Origin: Thermoplasmatota archaeon | Lineage (GTDB): Archaea; Thermoplasmatota; Thermoplasmata; Thermoplasmatales; Thermoplasmataceae | NCBI GenBank assembly: GCA_023381355.1 | Contig: JAMCUL010000008.1 | Location: 1-64,000, forward strand | Direction of reading: 5' to 3' | Length of the DNA stretch: 64,000 nt | Shown here: positions 63,757 to 64,000 of the stretch, piece after piece | How the letters are laid out: every line of letters starts with the position of its first letter | Position numbering within the stretch: the stretch's first letter is position 1 | The notes under the pieces: model-generated | Databases searched by the model: none | Told to the model about the DNA's origin: nothing | What the model saw: only the letters and a program-made list of their open reading frames with translations | Made by a program: the position numbers and the translations under genes

Positions 63757-64000
63757 GCCATCACCCCAACTGCAGATGCTCCACTGGAAATGGACCCCTC
63801 TCTCTCTATCATTTTAATGAAATATTCATGAATCCTTGTATCATCTGTCAATTCCGGATGGAATGTAAGACCGAGAACGTTTTCCTCTCGCACAATTACT
63901 GGTTTGTCTCTAACTTTTCCCATGATTTCAGCACTTCCTGAATTCTCAATAACCGGGGCTCTTATAAAGACGGCCGTATATTTTCCAATTCCATTTATAT
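63753..64000 (-). CDS. pdxT: Pyridoxal 5'-phosphate synthase glutaminase subunit (3' part)
   Basis: Only the last 82 codons are in the window. The translation has AVFIRAPVIENSG and VLGLTFHPELTDDTRIHEYF, the PdxT C-terminal signature with catalytic His and Glu of the glutaminase triad (the HPE of TFHPE). It provides ammonia to PdxS for PLP synthesis. It lies upstream of gcvT with an ATGA overlap. PLP is the cofactor of the glycine decarboxylase P protein, so pairing with gcvT makes sense. The gene runs off the right edge. Confidence 0.92.
   Translation of the reverse strand, partial: INGIGKYTAVFIRAPVIENSGSAEIMGKVRDKPVIVREENVLGLTFHPELTDDTRIHEYFIKMIEREGSISSGASAVGVMA

Noticed and set aside
1-64000. 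CRISPR arrays, rRNA genes, integrase/att sites and prophage modules
   Set aside because: I looked for regularly spaced repeats, rRNA-like sequence and integrase or phage structural genes and saw none.

Overview
The window looks like the chromosome of a member of the Thermoplasmatales (acidophilic, cell-wall-less Euryarchaeota; a Cuniculiplasma- or Ferroplasma-like organism is my best guess). The archaeal assignment rests on the rps19e, PDCD5-like, rpl39e, rpl31e, aIF6 cluster, an Hjc-type resolvase, an archaeal Ogg-type glycosylase, an archaeal-type FtsZ and a plasma-membrane type (P3A) proton ATPase. Most promoters show a TATA-like box about 26 nt upstream of the start codon, which implies leaderless mRNAs. 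Several genes appear to start with TTG or GTG. The genus is an inference.

Layout. 1-1174: decayed IS3-like transposase and another broken coding remnant. 1175-8316: aconitase, a DUF2250-like regulator, an Ogg-type DNA glycosylase, a PLD-family protein, an AMP-forming acyl-CoA synthetase and a small conserved protein. 8310-18679: transporters (TauE/SafE, two MFS proteins, a heterodimeric ABC exporter), a TIGR01777 epimerase-like protein, an isochorismatase-fold protein and a membrane protein. 18780-26325: acetyl-CoA-synthetase-like enzyme, Hjc, class III aminotransferase, a ferritin-like/VIT1 fusion and an ABC-2 type exporter. 26375-28769: the ribosomal protein/aIF6 cluster with convergent pyrE. 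29593-37131: ftsZ, small membrane and cysteine-rich proteins, a K+ channel with an RCK domain, tRNA-Leu, DUF998, a triple-repeat protein, a methyltransferase, rhodanese and a NifX-like protein. 37186-44096: M13 metallopeptidase, 3-hydroxyacyl-CoA dehydrogenase, a second DUF998 protein and the P3A H+-ATPase. 44527-53850: tRNA-Thr and a five-gene peptide-type ABC uptake operon. 54112-64000: hutU, a sugar nucleotidyltransferase, an archaeal coiled-coil protein, pyrF, class II ribonucleotide reductase, gcvT and the 3' end of pdxT.

Together the genes describe a peptide- and amino-acid-consuming heterotroph. An unusual oligopeptide transporter feeds intracellular peptidases, histidine breakdown (hutU), an aminotransferase, glycine cleavage with PLP synthesis (gcvT/pdxT), CoA-ligase and beta-oxidation-type steps, and the TCA cycle (aconitase). 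The proton ATPase and K+ channel fit pH and ion homeostasis in acid.

The most unusual items are: the peptide permease with a roughly 480-residue beta-propeller-like outer domain inserted after its first membrane helix; an ABC exporter pair with one NBD site degenerate at both the catalytic Glu and the switch His; an ABC ATPase/permease pair in which neither gene has a conventional start codon where homology requires one; perfect or near-perfect palindromes placed on or just downstream of TATA boxes at three promoters; a stand-alone triple-repeat protein; and a 39-residue peptide with nine cysteines just upstream of the K+ channel.
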